A stretch of DNA of 20,809 bases from Alistipes sp. (GTDB lineage Bacteria; Bacteroidota; Bacteroidia; Bacteroidales; Rikenellaceae). Position numbers and translations under genes: made by a program. The stretch is taken from the NCBI GenBank assembly GCA_017629615.1, contig JAGBWT010000180.1:1-20809 (forward strand), in the 5' to 3' direction. The notes beneath the pieces are model-generated. The model worked only from the letters and a program-made list of their open reading frames with translations. It was not told where the DNA came from and did no database searches. Positions 1-7,360 of this stretch are shown one piece after another; the stretch's first letter is position 1; every line of letters begins with the position of its first letter.

Positions 1-90
1 AATAAAGAAGCCCGTCTTTTGACCCTCCTCCCAATTTACGAGGAACGAATGGCCATTTTCGAGTACGACATTATCCTTCTCGGCAGAGCC
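1..90 (-). pseudogene. Continuation of the rlmI-like frame beyond the TAG (partial, runs off the window)
   Basis: Thirty codons after the TAG at 91-93, in the same frame as the upstream part, translate to a typical RlmI stretch. It begins GSAEKDNVVLENGHSFLVNW and continues with EGQKTGFFI, the segment just before the methyltransferase fold. No frameshift is needed to join the two parts: only one codon separates them from an intact gene. I see no start codon with a promoter here, so separate translation is unlikely. Confidence 0.7.
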
Positions 91-630
91 CTAGAGATAG
101 CCATCAACGGGATTGAGGTTGGCCTTAAACGGCACGGTCTGCGCACTCTTGTCGTAGACGGCCGTAATTGCACCATCAAAGACCTTGACAATAGCCTCGG
201 CAATAGCCTGACGCGAGCGATACATACCTACCGAATGGCACTGCACCACCGCTGTCGTACCATATATATCTACCACAAGACCTGGCAACGAATCTCCCTC
301 GCCGTGGACAAGTCGGTAGCAGGTAGTCGATGGCGAGTTGGTTACCCCAAGCGTACGACGCACATCGTAAGCCGAAGCGATACGGTCGGACCACCAAGCT
401 GCATCGATAGCCTCTTGTTCAAACGAGAGAATACGCACAGCGATTGAGCCAATCTGGTAGTGGCCACAAGCCAGAAAATCTCCCTTATGAGAATATACAT
501 TGACTATTTCGCCCTCAATCAACGTCTCCTCGTCGCTCTCTATTCGGTCGATTGCGCCCGAAAAAATCCACGGGTGGCGACGCATCAACGACTCCTCCTT
601 ACCTCTGCGTAAAAAAATCTTTGTTGCCAT
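91..630 (-). CDS. rlmI: RlmI-like 23S rRNA (cytosine-5-)-methyltransferase, N-terminal part ended by an in-frame TAG
   Basis: Class I SAM-dependent rRNA methyltransferase of the RlmI family, which makes 5-methylcytosine in 23S rRNA. The visible 179 residues hold the N-terminal PUA RNA-binding domain (about 1-75, with RRHPWIFSGAI and GHYQIGSIAVRILSF) and the start of the linking domain (YRLVHGEGDSLPGLVVDIYG, 105-124). The family is about 390 residues, so the catalytic domain should lie beyond the window. Codon 180 is TAG (91-93), but the same frame continues to the edge with conserved family sequence, including EGQKTGFF. I chose the ATG at 630 because the upstream alternative near 654 falls inside the promoter -7 box. 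It is divergent from nusB. The family call is firm. Whether the gene is dead, suppressed or a sequence error cannot be decided here. Confidence 0.85.
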   Translation of the reverse strand: MATKIFLRRGKEESLMRRHPWIFSGAIDRIESDEETLIEGEIVNVYSHKGDFLACGHYQIGSIAVRILSFEQEAIDAAWWSDRIASAYDVRRTLGVTNSPSTTCYRLVHGEGDSLPGLVVDIYGTTAVVQCHSVGMYRSRQAIAEAIVKVFDGAITAVYDKSAQTVPFKANLNPVDGYL

Positions 631-651
631 AGTCTCTATATTTGGTCGATG

Positions 652-682
652 CAAAGTTACAAAAACAGACGAGAACCCGCAA
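652..682 (-). promoter_or_regulatory. Bacteroidetes-type promoter for the rlmI-like gene
   Basis: Read on the minus strand, the -7 box is TAACTTTG (659-652), matching TAnnTTTG exactly. A TTG at 682-680 lies 20 bases upstream, in the -33 position. The ATG follows about 20 bases downstream. Confidence 0.65.
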
Positions 683-731
683 CAGATTAGAAAAAACCTT
701 GCATCGTGTGCGCTTTTTTATGGCCAAACCC

Positions 732-762
732 TTCGCCATTCCGCAAAATCTTACTATTTTTG
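732..762 (+). promoter_or_regulatory. Promoter for nusB
   Basis: TATTTTTG at 755-762 matches the Bacteroidetes -7 box. TTCG at 732-735, 19 bases upstream, is a three-of-four match to the -33 TTTG. The nusB ATG is 30 bases downstream of the -7 box. Confidence 0.55.
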
Positions 763-792
763 TGCGCAAATAAACCAAAAACGTTCTGAATT

Positions 793-1731
793 ATGTTGAG
801 TAGACGATTGCTCAGAGTTAAAGTTATCAAAGGCGTATATGCCCACCTTCAATGCGAAGCCGATAATATCACCGCATCGGAGAAGAGCCTTGTCGCCACT
901 ATTGACAAAGCATACGAATTGTATTTCCACATACTCGCTCTCGCACCCGAATTGGTACGATATGCCGAGCAACGTCAAGAGATTGCCCTCAACAAGATGT
1001 TGCCCACCTACGAGGACCTTCACCCAAATCGCAAATTTGTCGAGAATAAGGTTATCGCCCGTATCGCCGAGTGTGAGGCCATCGTAAATTTCAACGCCAA
1101 ACATTCGCTCTCGTGGGCAGCCTACCCCGAACTTATCAAGGCTATCTACACGGCACTCTGCGAAGAGGAGTTCTTCAAGGCCTATATGGCATCGAGCGAG
1201 CGTTCGTGGCGCGAAGATGCACGACTTGTAGCCGACATCTATCTCAATTTGCTCGAAGAGTTCGACCACCTCGAAACCGTATTGGAGGAGCAGTCGCTGT
1301 TGTGGAGCGACGACCTCGGCTACGTTCTCACAATGGCTGCGCGCACCGTAACCTCGATGAAGGAGTCGCACGAGCAGATTAAGTTGTTGCCAAAATTCAA
1401 GAGCGACGAGGACCTCGAATTTGCAAAGAAGTTGCTTCGCGACTCAATTGTCGGATATGAGCGTAACCGCGATGTCATCGACCTCTATGCTCGTAACTGG
1501 GACGTTGAGCGTGTTGCAATGATGGACAACATCATCTTGGCGGTCGCTGTTACCGAGGCCGAGTCCTTCCCGTCGATACCTGTCAAGGTTACCCTTAACG
1601 AGTATATCGACATCGCAAAGTATTACTCTACACCATCGAGTAGCACCTTCATCAATGGTGTATTGGACAAGATTACATCGAAGATGCTCGAAGATGGCAA
1701 AATCGTAAAATCGGGCAAAGGTTTGTTGTAA
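793..1731 (+). CDS. nusB: Transcription antitermination factor NusB
   Basis: 312-residue NusB. The protein binds boxA RNA with NusE/S10 and supports antitermination, chiefly of rRNA operons, in the cytoplasm. The helical NusB fold is in the C-terminal half, with the signature KVTLNEYIDIAKYYSTPSSS followed by TFINGVLDKI near residues 265-295. The N-terminal half (RRLLRVKVIKGVYAHLQ at the start) is the extension usual in Bacteroidetes, where NusB is about twice the E. coli length. The ATG at 793 is the first in frame and sits just after a good promoter. The stop is TAA. It is divergent from rlmI and followed 112 bases later by yajC, which has its own candidate promoter. I see nothing broken. 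Confidence 0.95.
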   Translation: MLSRRLLRVKVIKGVYAHLQCEADNITASEKSLVATIDKAYELYFHILALAPELVRYAEQRQEIALNKMLPTYEDLHPNRKFVENKVIARIAECEAIVNFNAKHSLSWAAYPELIKAIYTALCEEEFFKAYMASSERSWREDARLVADIYLNLLEEFDHLETVLEEQSLLWSDDLGYVLTMAARTVTSMKESHEQIKLLPKFKSDEDLEFAKKLLRDSIVGYERNRDVIDLYARNWDVERVAMMDNIILAVAVTEAESFPSIPVKVTLNEYIDIAKYYSTPSSSTFINGVLDKITSKMLEDGKIVKSGKGLL

Positions 1732-1766
1732 ATAGGTCAAAAAGAGGTTGAAAAGATTTTGAAATT

Positions 1767-1796
1767 TTGAACTTTCGGCAATCTTTACTACCTTTA
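1767..1796 (+). promoter_or_regulatory. Candidate promoter for yajC
   Basis: TTTTG ending at 1769 (-33) is followed after 19 bases by TACCTTTA (1789-1796), which misses the -7 consensus only at the last base. yajC starts 47 bases downstream. It would allow yajC to be expressed apart from nusB. Confidence 0.45.
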
Positions 1797-1843
1797 CCCA
1801 ACACAATAAGATTTTTTGTTAAACAGATAAAAAACCAAAAACT

Positions 1844-2251
1844 ATGTTTACTTTATTTCAAGCCGAAGTTACAGAGGTGGCACAAGAGGCTGCTGCCCCA
1901 GTAGCTACTCCTGCACCAGAGACTCTTGGTGAAGCTGTTCAGGTTGCAACCGAGACCGCCAGCGAGCAAGCTGTTGGTGGTATTGATTGGACTTTCTGGG
2001 CATTGATGGGTGGTATGATTCTCATCATCTGGCTCTTTATGTGGCGTCCAGAGGCAAAGCGCCGCAAGGAGATGGAGAAGTTCCGCAATTCGCTCAAAAA
2101 GGGTGACAAGATTATCACCGCCGGTGGTATCTATGGCATCATCAAGGAGGTAAAAGAGACTACTCTTCTTATCGAGGTTGATAGCAACGTAACACTCCGT
2201 ATCGACAAGAATATGGTTGTTGCCGAGCCTATCGCACAGGAGAAGAAATAA
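1844..2251 (+). CDS. yajC: Preprotein translocase subunit YajC
   Basis: 135-residue inner-membrane accessory of the SecDF translocon. The first 45 residues are a low-complexity Ala/Glu/Pro/Thr stretch, longer than in E. coli. One membrane segment follows at about 49-66 (WTFWALMGGMILIIWLFMW). Next comes the hallmark cytoplasmic part: RPEAKRRKEMEKFRNSLKKG, then DKIITAGGIYGII and a small beta-rich domain. YajC usually has the same RPxxKRxKE and KKGDxxxTxGGxxG pattern, so the call is firm. The TAA stop is 7 bases before the start of the TSCPD gene, so the two are probably co-transcribed. Confidence 0.95.
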   Translation: MFTLFQAEVTEVAQEAAAPVATPAPETLGEAVQVATETASEQAVGGIDWTFWALMGGMILIIWLFMWRPEAKRRKEMEKFRNSLKKGDKIITAGGIYGIIKEVKETTLLIEVDSNVTLRIDKNMVVAEPIAQEKK

Positions 2252-2258
2252 CGAGACG

Positions 2259-2510
2259 ATGGCAAAGAGTTTCGTATACTACCCTACCGGAACCTGCTCG
2301 CAGGTAATCCTCACCGAAATTGAAGGCGACACAATCGCACAAGTTCAATTTATCGGCGGATGTAGTGGCAATACACAAGGCATCGCGGCATTGGTTCGTG
2401 GTATGAAGGTTGCCGATGCTATCGAGCGTCTCGAAGGCATCAACTGCGCCGGTCGTGGCACATCTTGCCCCGACCAATTAGCCAAAGCACTGCGCGAAGC
2501 ATCGAAGTAA
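2259..2510 (+). CDS. Small TSCPD-domain protein (TIGR03905-like)
   Basis: 83-residue protein of unknown role with the motif TSCPDQLA at 68-75, which gives the TSCPD family its name. Four cysteines (13, 35, 63, 70) and the conserved stretch FIGGCSGNTQGI fit the stand-alone family known as TIGR03905. Related TSCPD domains occur at the end of vitamin B12-dependent ribonucleotide reductases, where the cysteines may bind metal; that role is not shown for the small form. I use the ATG at 2259, 7 bases after yajC, rather than earlier in-frame codons inside yajC, because the family begins with a short lead followed by YYPTGTCS. A clear terminator follows, so yajC and this gene form a transcription unit. 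Confidence 0.88.
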   Translation: MAKSFVYYPTGTCSQVILTEIEGDTIAQVQFIGGCSGNTQGIAALVRGMKVADAIERLEGINCAGRGTSCPDQLAKALREASK

Positions 2511-2534
2511 CCGTAAAGGGTAGGTATCAAGTCG

Positions 2535-2565
2535 AGCCGAGGTTTAAGCCTCGGCTTTTCTTTTC
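2535..2565 (+). terminator. Rho-independent terminator after the yajC-TSCPD unit
   Basis: An 8-base-pair stem (AGCCGAGG at 2535-2542 with CCTCGGCT at 2549-2556) encloses a 6-base loop and is followed by the T-rich run TTTCTTTTC. Confidence 0.85.
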
Positions 2566-2625
2566 CCCGAAAACCTCCACAACGACTTTTCGGACCAAAC
2601 AACAATGCGCTTGGCACTATGGTTG

Positions 2626-2633
2626 TAGGTTTG
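2626..2633 (+). promoter_or_regulatory. Promoter -7 box for the MFS transporter gene
   Basis: TAGGTTTG matches TAnnTTTG exactly. It lies 22 bases before the ATG at 2655 and downstream of the terminator at 2535-2565. No good -33 TTTG is visible at the usual distance. It argues against the upstream in-frame start at 2619. Confidence 0.5.
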
Positions 2634-2654
2634 CAACAAAAAAAATCTACGACT

Positions 2655-3863
2655 ATGAAAATCAACACCGGAAAGGGCTACATATCGTTAGCCGCACTAC
2701 TTGCCATTTGGTCGGTTTCGGCCGTCACATCACTCCCCGGATTGGCCATATCGCCCATTCTCGGCGATATGAACTCCATATTTCCAAAGGCCTCCGACTT
2801 GGAGATACAGATGCTCACGTCGCTACCCTCGCTGCTCATAATTCCGTTTATGCTCCTCTCTGGACACTTATCGGCCAAGAGAGGCAAACTACCGCTACTC
2901 GCTACGGGTCTGCTGATATTCTTTATCAGTGGCGTAGCCTGCTTTATAGCCAAGAGTATAGCGACGCTGATTATCGCAAGTTGCACGCTGGGCATTGGTG
3001 CGGGAATAATTGTGCCACTATCGACCGGCTTGGTCGTTGATTATTTCACGGGAGCGAAGCGAGTCAATCAGCTCGGTTACAGTTCGGCTATCAACAACCT
3101 AACACTCGTCGCAGCAACAGCTCTAACGGGCTACGTTGCCGATATAAATTGGCACCTCTCGTTTATCGTCTATCTTCTACCAGGCGTCTCGTTGATTATG
3201 ATTTTGGCTCTACGCAACACATCGCCTGCACCAGAGCCACAAGATAGCGACCAGCTGAAACAGCAGAACATCAACCTCAAACACCTTGCGCTACTCACGT
3301 TGTTTTACTTTGTCATCACTTTCGTTTCGCTTGTCGTGACATTCGACCTTGCATTTCTATTCGAGAAGTACCATATCGAGCAATCGCTATCGGGAGTTGC
3401 AATCTCCATCTTCTTCCTTTCGATTATGCTGCCGGGATTGTTTCTCAATCGCTTAATAGGCATAATGCGAGGCTTTACGAACATCATCGCTCTTGCGCTG
3501 TTGGCAATCGGTCTTTTCGTCATCGCTTGGTCACACGACGCTCCATTGTCGATTCTCGGAGCCGCACTCGCAGGTCTTGGTTATGGCGTGATGCAGCCTA
3601 TCATCTACGACAAGGCAGCCATCATCGCACCGCCTCGATTGGCCACAAAGGCCTTGGCGATAGTTATGTCGGCCAACTATCTCGCCATCATACTCTGTCC
3701 TTTTATCGTTGATGCAGCTCGCTACCTACTCCACGACCAGAGCAAAACCTTCCCATTTATGTTCAATGGTATTGTTGCCGTAGCGACACTTATCATCGCC
3801 CTACTTTGGCGCAACAATTTTGTACTCGGACTCGATAATTCGTACTACACCGAGCGCAAGTAG
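2655..3863 (+). CDS. MFS transporter
   Basis: 402-residue major facilitator superfamily permease, probably 12 membrane helices, inner membrane. The loop between helices 2 and 3 carries a degenerate MFS motif A (GHLSAKRGKLPLL, 70-82); the usual Asp is absent. A second conserved region, LGIGAGIIVPLSTGLVVDYF, is at 112-131. A hydrophilic central loop near 188-208 (NTSPAPEPQDSDQLKQQN) separates the two six-helix halves. The substrate cannot be read from the sequence; drug or metabolite efflux is only a guess from general likeness to such permeases. I chose the ATG at 2655 since the earlier in-frame codon precedes the predicted transcription start. The stop is TAG, 24 bases before the acyl-CoA reductase gene, which happens to be in the same frame. 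Confidence 0.85.
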   Translation: MKINTGKGYISLAALLAIWSVSAVTSLPGLAISPILGDMNSIFPKASDLEIQMLTSLPSLLIIPFMLLSGHLSAKRGKLPLLATGLLIFFISGVACFIAKSIATLIIASCTLGIGAGIIVPLSTGLVVDYFTGAKRVNQLGYSSAINNLTLVAATALTGYVADINWHLSFIVYLLPGVSLIMILALRNTSPAPEPQDSDQLKQQNINLKHLALLTLFYFVITFVSLVVTFDLAFLFEKYHIEQSLSGVAISIFFLSIMLPGLFLNRLIGIMRGFTNIIALALLAIGLFVIAWSHDAPLSILGAALAGLGYGVMQPIIYDKAAIIAPPRLATKALAIVMSANYLAIILCPFIVDAARYLLHDQSKTFPFMFNGIVAVATLIIALLWRNNFVLGLDNSYYTERK

Positions 3864-3875
3864 CCACTTTTTGGC

Positions 3876-3883
3876 TATCTTTG
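3876..3883 (+). promoter_or_regulatory. Candidate -7 box for the acyl-CoA reductase gene
   Basis: TATCTTTG is an exact -7 match in the 24-base gap after the MFS gene. It ends only 4 bases before the ATG at 3888, so a transcript from it would begin at or very near the start codon. No -33 box is evident, so it may be weak or fortuitous. Confidence 0.4.
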
Positions 3884-3887
3884 CGGT

Positions 3888-4874
3888 ATGAATCGCTACA
3901 TTGAGATATTTGCATCACTCGGTCAGGCACTTACCAACTTCGGTAACGAGGCCCGTTCGCGTGCCGTAATAGCCGAAGCGGAGTCCGAAAACGGTTGGTT
4001 TACCGCAACCGACATCTGTCGCGCCATCGAGGCTATTCGTGTGCAGATGCTCAACCCCAACCTCTTGCGAGAGTGGCTTGATGCCTACAAAGTTGAGCCA
4101 CACGCACCCAAGCGCAGCGGTCTTATCCTCGCCGGAAACATACCTGCCGTCGGCTTTTTCGACCTGCTCTGCGTCGTTGCAAGCGGCAATACGGCCCTTG
4201 TAAAACTTTCATCGAAGGACCGCGTTGTAATGCGTTACATCATATCGCTCTTGCAACAAATTGAGCCAAACATCGCTATCGAGGAGTGGGACGCAGCGAC
4301 TACGGTCGATGCTATTATAGCGACAGGCGGAGAGAGCGCTAACCTCCATTTTCGCACCACCTACAACGCTATACCCCACCTCCTGCGAGGTAGCCGCCAC
4401 TCGGTTGCCATAATCAGAGGCGATGAGGGCGAAAGCCAACTCTCGAAACTCGCAACCGACATCTTCGCCTATTCGGGGCTTGGGTGTCGCAACGTTTCGC
4501 TCATATTTGCGCCCGAAGGTTACAACCTCACAATTACACCGCCCGACCTTTGTCGTGGCTACCGCAACAACTATCGCCAAACGCGCGCATTGCTTACGAT
4601 GCGTGGCGAGAGATTTATCGACCTCGGCTCGGCCGTTATGGTTGAGTGCGAAGCCTCGTTCCCGCGCGAAATCAGCCGCATAAATATCGCTCGTTACAAC
4701 TCGCTCGACGAAGTTGAGCAGTGGCTTGAAGCCAACGACAGGCTATTGCAATGTGTCGTCGGCTCACGTCTCAACCACCCACGAGGCGTCGAATTCGGTC
4801 AGGCGCAATATCCTCGATTGGTAGACTATGCCGATGGCGTCGATGTTATGGAATTTTTACTATCTTTGCATTAA
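3888..4874 (+). CDS. Acyl-CoA reductase, LuxC family
   Basis: 328-residue enzyme of the LuxC/aldehyde dehydrogenase superfamily, which reduces fatty acyl-CoA (or acyl carrier) to aldehyde with NADPH. The nucleotide-binding part shows LILAGNIPAVGFFDLL (79-94) and LVKLSSKD (104-111). The likely catalytic cysteine is Cys200 in YSGLGCRNVSLIF, the place of the active-site Cys of LuxC and ALDHs. At 328 residues it is shorter than LuxC of luminous bacteria (about 480), as is common for Bacteroidetes versions. No luxD or luxE neighbour is present, so light production is not implied; the physiological substrate is unknown. The stop is TAA. The last codons contain the promoter of the next gene. Confidence 0.85.
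   Translation: MNRYIEIFASLGQALTNFGNEARSRAVIAEAESENGWFTATDICRAIEAIRVQMLNPNLLREWLDAYKVEPHAPKRSGLILAGNIPAVGFFDLLCVVASGNTALVKLSSKDRVVMRYIISLLQQIEPNIAIEEWDAATTVDAIIATGGESANLHFRTTYNAIPHLLRGSRHSVAIIRGDEGESQLSKLATDIFAYSGLGCRNVSLIFAPEGYNLTITPPDLCRGYRNNYRQTRALLTMRGERFIDLGSAVMVECEASFPREISRINIARYNSLDEVEQWLEANDRLLQCVVGSRLNHPRGVEFGQAQYPRLVDYADGVDVMEFLLSLH
4861..4868 (+). promoter_or_regulatory. Candidate -7 box for the Spy/CpxP-like gene
   Basis: TATCTTTG, exact -7 consensus, overlaps the last codons of the acyl-CoA reductase gene. The downstream ATG at 4893 is 25 bases away, a normal leader length. No -33 TTTG is visible at the right spacing. Confidence 0.45.
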
Positions 4875-4892
4875 ACTTAATTGCATAAACCA

Positions 4893-5357
4893 ATGAAAAA
4901 ACTACTCTTTACACTCTGCGCACTCCTCTTCTTGGGCAGCGCAGTTGCACAACCACCAATGGGACAACATTCGGGTCACGGCGGTCCGGGCCAAAAGAAG
5001 AGCCCTGCCGAGCGAATTGCCCACATCACCAAAGAGTTGGGCCTCACTGCCGAGCAAGCCGACAAATTTGCCCCTATCTACCTCGCCTATCAGAACGACG
5101 TGCGCAACATTCGCAAGGATTTGAAGAAGTTGATGGACTCGTACAAAGGTCAGGATATTGACGAAAAGGTCGCATTCAAACTTGTTATGGCGCAGCTTAC
5201 GGCCGATGCCGATATTATCGCCTGCAAAAAGGAGCATATGCGCGTCTTTAAGAACTATCTTACTCCCGAACAGATGTCCAAGATTTTCATCGTCGAGAAG
5301 CACCGCCCACAGCGTCAGCCTCGACCACAAGGCGACAAACCAGCCGAGAACAGATAG
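4893..5357 (+). CDS. Exported Spy/CpxP-like (LTxxQ) protein
   Basis: 154-residue secreted protein. Residues 1-19 form a signal peptide (MKK, then a hydrophobic core, AVA just before Gln20). The mature part begins with a Gly/His/Pro/Gln-rich stretch (20-38). It is then helical, with two LTxxQ-type motifs (LTAEQ 51-55 and LTPEQ 123-127) about 70 residues apart, as in the Spy/CpxP chaperone family that binds unfolded periplasmic proteins. The tail (135-154) is Pro/Arg/Gln-rich. I chose the ATG at 4893 because it places the basic residues right before the hydrophobic core; an earlier in-frame start at 4881 would add four residues. The family link rests on motif spacing and is moderate. The stop is TAG, 15 bases before the terminator stem. 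Confidence 0.75.
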   Translation: MKKLLFTLCALLFLGSAVAQPPMGQHSGHGGPGQKKSPAERIAHITKELGLTAEQADKFAPIYLAYQNDVRNIRKDLKKLMDSYKGQDIDEKVAFKLVMAQLTADADIIACKKEHMRVFKNYLTPEQMSKIFIVEKHRPQRQPRPQGDKPAENR

Positions 5358-5370
5358 TGTTATATGCAAC

Positions 5371-5407
5371 AAAAAAACGCGTTCCAAAGAGTTGGAACGC
5401 GTTTTTC
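5371..5407. terminator. Perfect two-way terminator between convergent genes
   Basis: A 15-base perfect inverted repeat (5373-5387 with 5392-5406) encloses the 4-base loop AGAG. The core is ACGCGTTCCAA paired with TTGGAACGCGT. It has seven A on the left (5371-5377) and five T on the right, giving a U-tract in both directions. It serves both the Spy/CpxP-like gene (+) and dusB (-), whose stop is at 5411. Confidence 0.92.
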
Positions 5408-5410
5408 GCA

Positions 5411-6433
5411 CTATATATCGTGCGACAATGCAGGAGGCACACAACAACTAACATCGTAGTCGCCCCAACGCTCTGCAACCGAATCGAGCGTAGCGTGAAG
5501 TTCTGCAATATCGGTCAGCGTCACAAGGCGCATACGCGTATCCTTAAAGTTGGGCAGACCCTTAAAGTAGTTCGACAAATGGCGGCGCATCTCAAATACT
5601 CCAACCTTCTCGCCCTTTATCTCGACCGACTTATCGAGGTGCTCTTTGGCAATAGCGACTCGCTCTATAACCGACGGTTGTGGTAGGAGTTCGCCCGTCG
5701 TAAGATAGTGGCGCACCTCGCGGAAAATCCACGGACGGCCATAGGTTGCACGCCCAATCATCACTCCATCAACCCCATAGCGGTCGAACATCGCTTTGGC
5801 CTTCTCGGCCGAATCGACATCACCATTACCGATAATCGGGATATGAATCGACGGGTTATTCTTTATTTTACCTATCAACGTCCAATCGGCCTCGCCCTTA
5901 TACATCTGACAGCGCGTACGGCCGTGAATCGTAAGGGCTGCAATACCTACATCTTGAAGTCGGAGTGCAATCTCCTCGATATTCTTCGACTCCTCGTCCC
6001 AGCCCAAGCGCGTCTTAACGGTAACTGGTTTCTTAACGGCCTCGACAATCTGGCGCGTCATCTCAACCATTAGTGGCACATCGCGCATCATACCCGAACC
6101 TGCTCCACGGCCTGCAATCTTTCGCATCGGGCAGCCGAAATTTATATCGATAACATCGGGATTTGCAGCCTCGGCAATACGAGCAGCCTCGACCATCGGC
6201 TCGATTTGATTGCCATAGATTTGGATTGCAACAGGGCGCTCAAAATCGGATATATTGAGTTTGGCTCGCGACTTCCACGCATCGCGTATCAGGCCGTCCG
6301 ACGAGATAAACTCGGTGGTAACCATATCGGCACCAAAACGTTTACACATATATCGGAACGACGGGTCGGTAACGTCCTCCATAGGGGCGAGCATCAACGC
6401 TTGCTCACGAATCTCCACATCGCCTATCTTCAT
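5411..6433 (-). CDS. dusB: tRNA-dihydrouridine synthase (DusB type)
   Basis: 340-residue flavoenzyme that reduces uridine to dihydrouridine in the D-loop of tRNA, using FMN and NADPH. TIM-barrel hallmarks are in order: MLAPMEDVTDPSFR (14-27), DINFGCPMRKIAGRGAGSGM with the catalytic Cys101, the FMN contact VKTRLGWD (139-146), HGRTR (170-174), IGNGDV (201-206) and IGRATYGRPW (226-235). The length matches DusB. The start ATG overlaps the stop of the upstream BASS gene by four bases (ATGA, 6433-6430), a sign of translational coupling. The stop is TAG, just before the shared terminator. It is the last gene of the minus-strand run. The Dus family is certain; the B subtype is by overall likeness and the NFGCP motif. 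Confidence 0.93.
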   Translation of the reverse strand: MKIGDVEIREQALMLAPMEDVTDPSFRYMCKRFGADMVTTEFISSDGLIRDAWKSRAKLNISDFERPVAIQIYGNQIEPMVEAARIAEAANPDVIDINFGCPMRKIAGRGAGSGMMRDVPLMVEMTRQIVEAVKKPVTVKTRLGWDEESKNIEEIALRLQDVGIAALTIHGRTRCQMYKGEADWTLIGKIKNNPSIHIPIIGNGDVDSAEKAKAMFDRYGVDGVMIGRATYGRPWIFREVRHYLTTGELLPQPSVIERVAIAKEHLDKSVEIKGEKVGVFEMRRHLSNYFKGLPNFKDTRMRLVTLTDIAELHATLDSVAERWGDYDVSCCVPPALSHDI

Positions 6434-7326
6434 AAATCGCGTTTTTTATAGAGTTGATACGAATTTACAATATTCTGCCATAGTATATATGCCGTAGGCG
6501 CTACACACGACAACGGGTTGAGAAACGATTGTGCCAACCAAACTGCCAAAACCGTATTTTTCTGGCCCAACGACTGGCCGCCCGCCACAACATCGCCCCA
6601 ACGACGACCTATGAGGCGACCCAGAGCAAATTGCACCACGCAAATCACACCGGCAATAGTGGCCAACAACAACTCGGTACGACTTTCGACCGTGCCGGCA
6701 TCGATAATAAAGGCTGTTGTGCGACCAACTATTATCGTTAGCGACACCAACCAAACATAGAACGACAATCGGCCGTGGTCGGCAAACCATCGAGCAGCTC
6801 GCGGAATTGCCAATCGACAGAACTGACCTGCAACGAACGGAGCCAAAAGCAACGGTGCCACCCTCGACAAAATCTGCCATAGCGTACACTCGCCATTACC
6901 CGTAAGGCTCAACACGGTTGGAGCAACAAGGGCAGTCGCGAGGTTGCAGACGAGGCTATATGTTGCCATATTCTCGATATTTGCACCCAACATTCCACCA
7001 ATCACAACGGCCGCCATAGCGATTGGCGCAAGCGAACAAATCATCGCACCTTGTGCAAGGGTCGTATCGACGGGGCGCAGGAGCAGATACAACGCCACAG
7101 CCAGGGTTATCTGCGACACAAACAGCCACAGATGCATCATACTCAACCGCATACGACGCACATCAACACGGCAATAGGTAAAGAAGAGCATCACAAATAT
7201 CAACGTTGGAGTCAATATCTGCCCACTCCACTCATCGACCGCCACAATTTGACGACAAAACAACGCCCCGACAGCCATACCAAGAGGCATAGCTGCCGTA
7301 CGCATCGTATGTGATGAAATGTGCAT
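6430..7326 (-). CDS. Bile acid:sodium symporter (BASS)-like membrane transporter
   Basis: 298-residue very hydrophobic protein with about nine or ten membrane helices, fitting the SBF/BASS family of sodium-coupled organic acid carriers. Recognisable stretches are IMAAVVIGG-type helices, ATYSLVCNLATALVAPTVLS, and GGQSLGQKNTVLAVWLAQSF near the C-terminus, where family members have a conserved polar crossover region. The substrate cannot be told; bile acid transport should not be assumed. Start: ATG at 7326 is used. A GTG two codons earlier (7332) and an internal ATG at 7305 are alternatives. It is the only gene here ending in TGA, inside the four-base overlap with dusB. It lies 34 bases after the hexosaminidase with no promoter visible, so it is probably in the same transcript. 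Confidence 0.72.
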   Translation of the reverse strand: MHISSHTMRTAAMPLGMAVGALFCRQIVAVDEWSGQILTPTLIFVMLFFTYCRVDVRRMRLSMMHLWLFVSQITLAVALYLLLRPVDTTLAQGAMICSLAPIAMAAVVIGGMLGANIENMATYSLVCNLATALVAPTVLSLTGNGECTLWQILSRVAPLLLAPFVAGQFCRLAIPRAARWFADHGRLSFYVWLVSLTIIVGRTTAFIIDAGTVESRTELLLATIAGVICVVQFALGRLIGRRWGDVVAGGQSLGQKNTVLAVWLAQSFLNPLSCVAPTAYILWQNIVNSYQLYKKRDL

Positions 7327-7360
7327 ATCCACGATTGCTTTTTAGGATTGCGTAGCCTTA

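Noticed and set aside
82..93. Programmed stop readthrough of the CARYYA type at the two TAG codons
   Set aside because: The bases after the stops are GGC TCT (rlmI-like) and TGT GTT (amidase); neither matches the known CARYYA-like downstream context. Other readthrough signals cannot be excluded.
3888..4874. Bioluminescence-type lux operon
   Set aside because: Only a LuxC-family reductase is present, without luxA, B, D or E; such lone reductases are common in Bacteroidetes.
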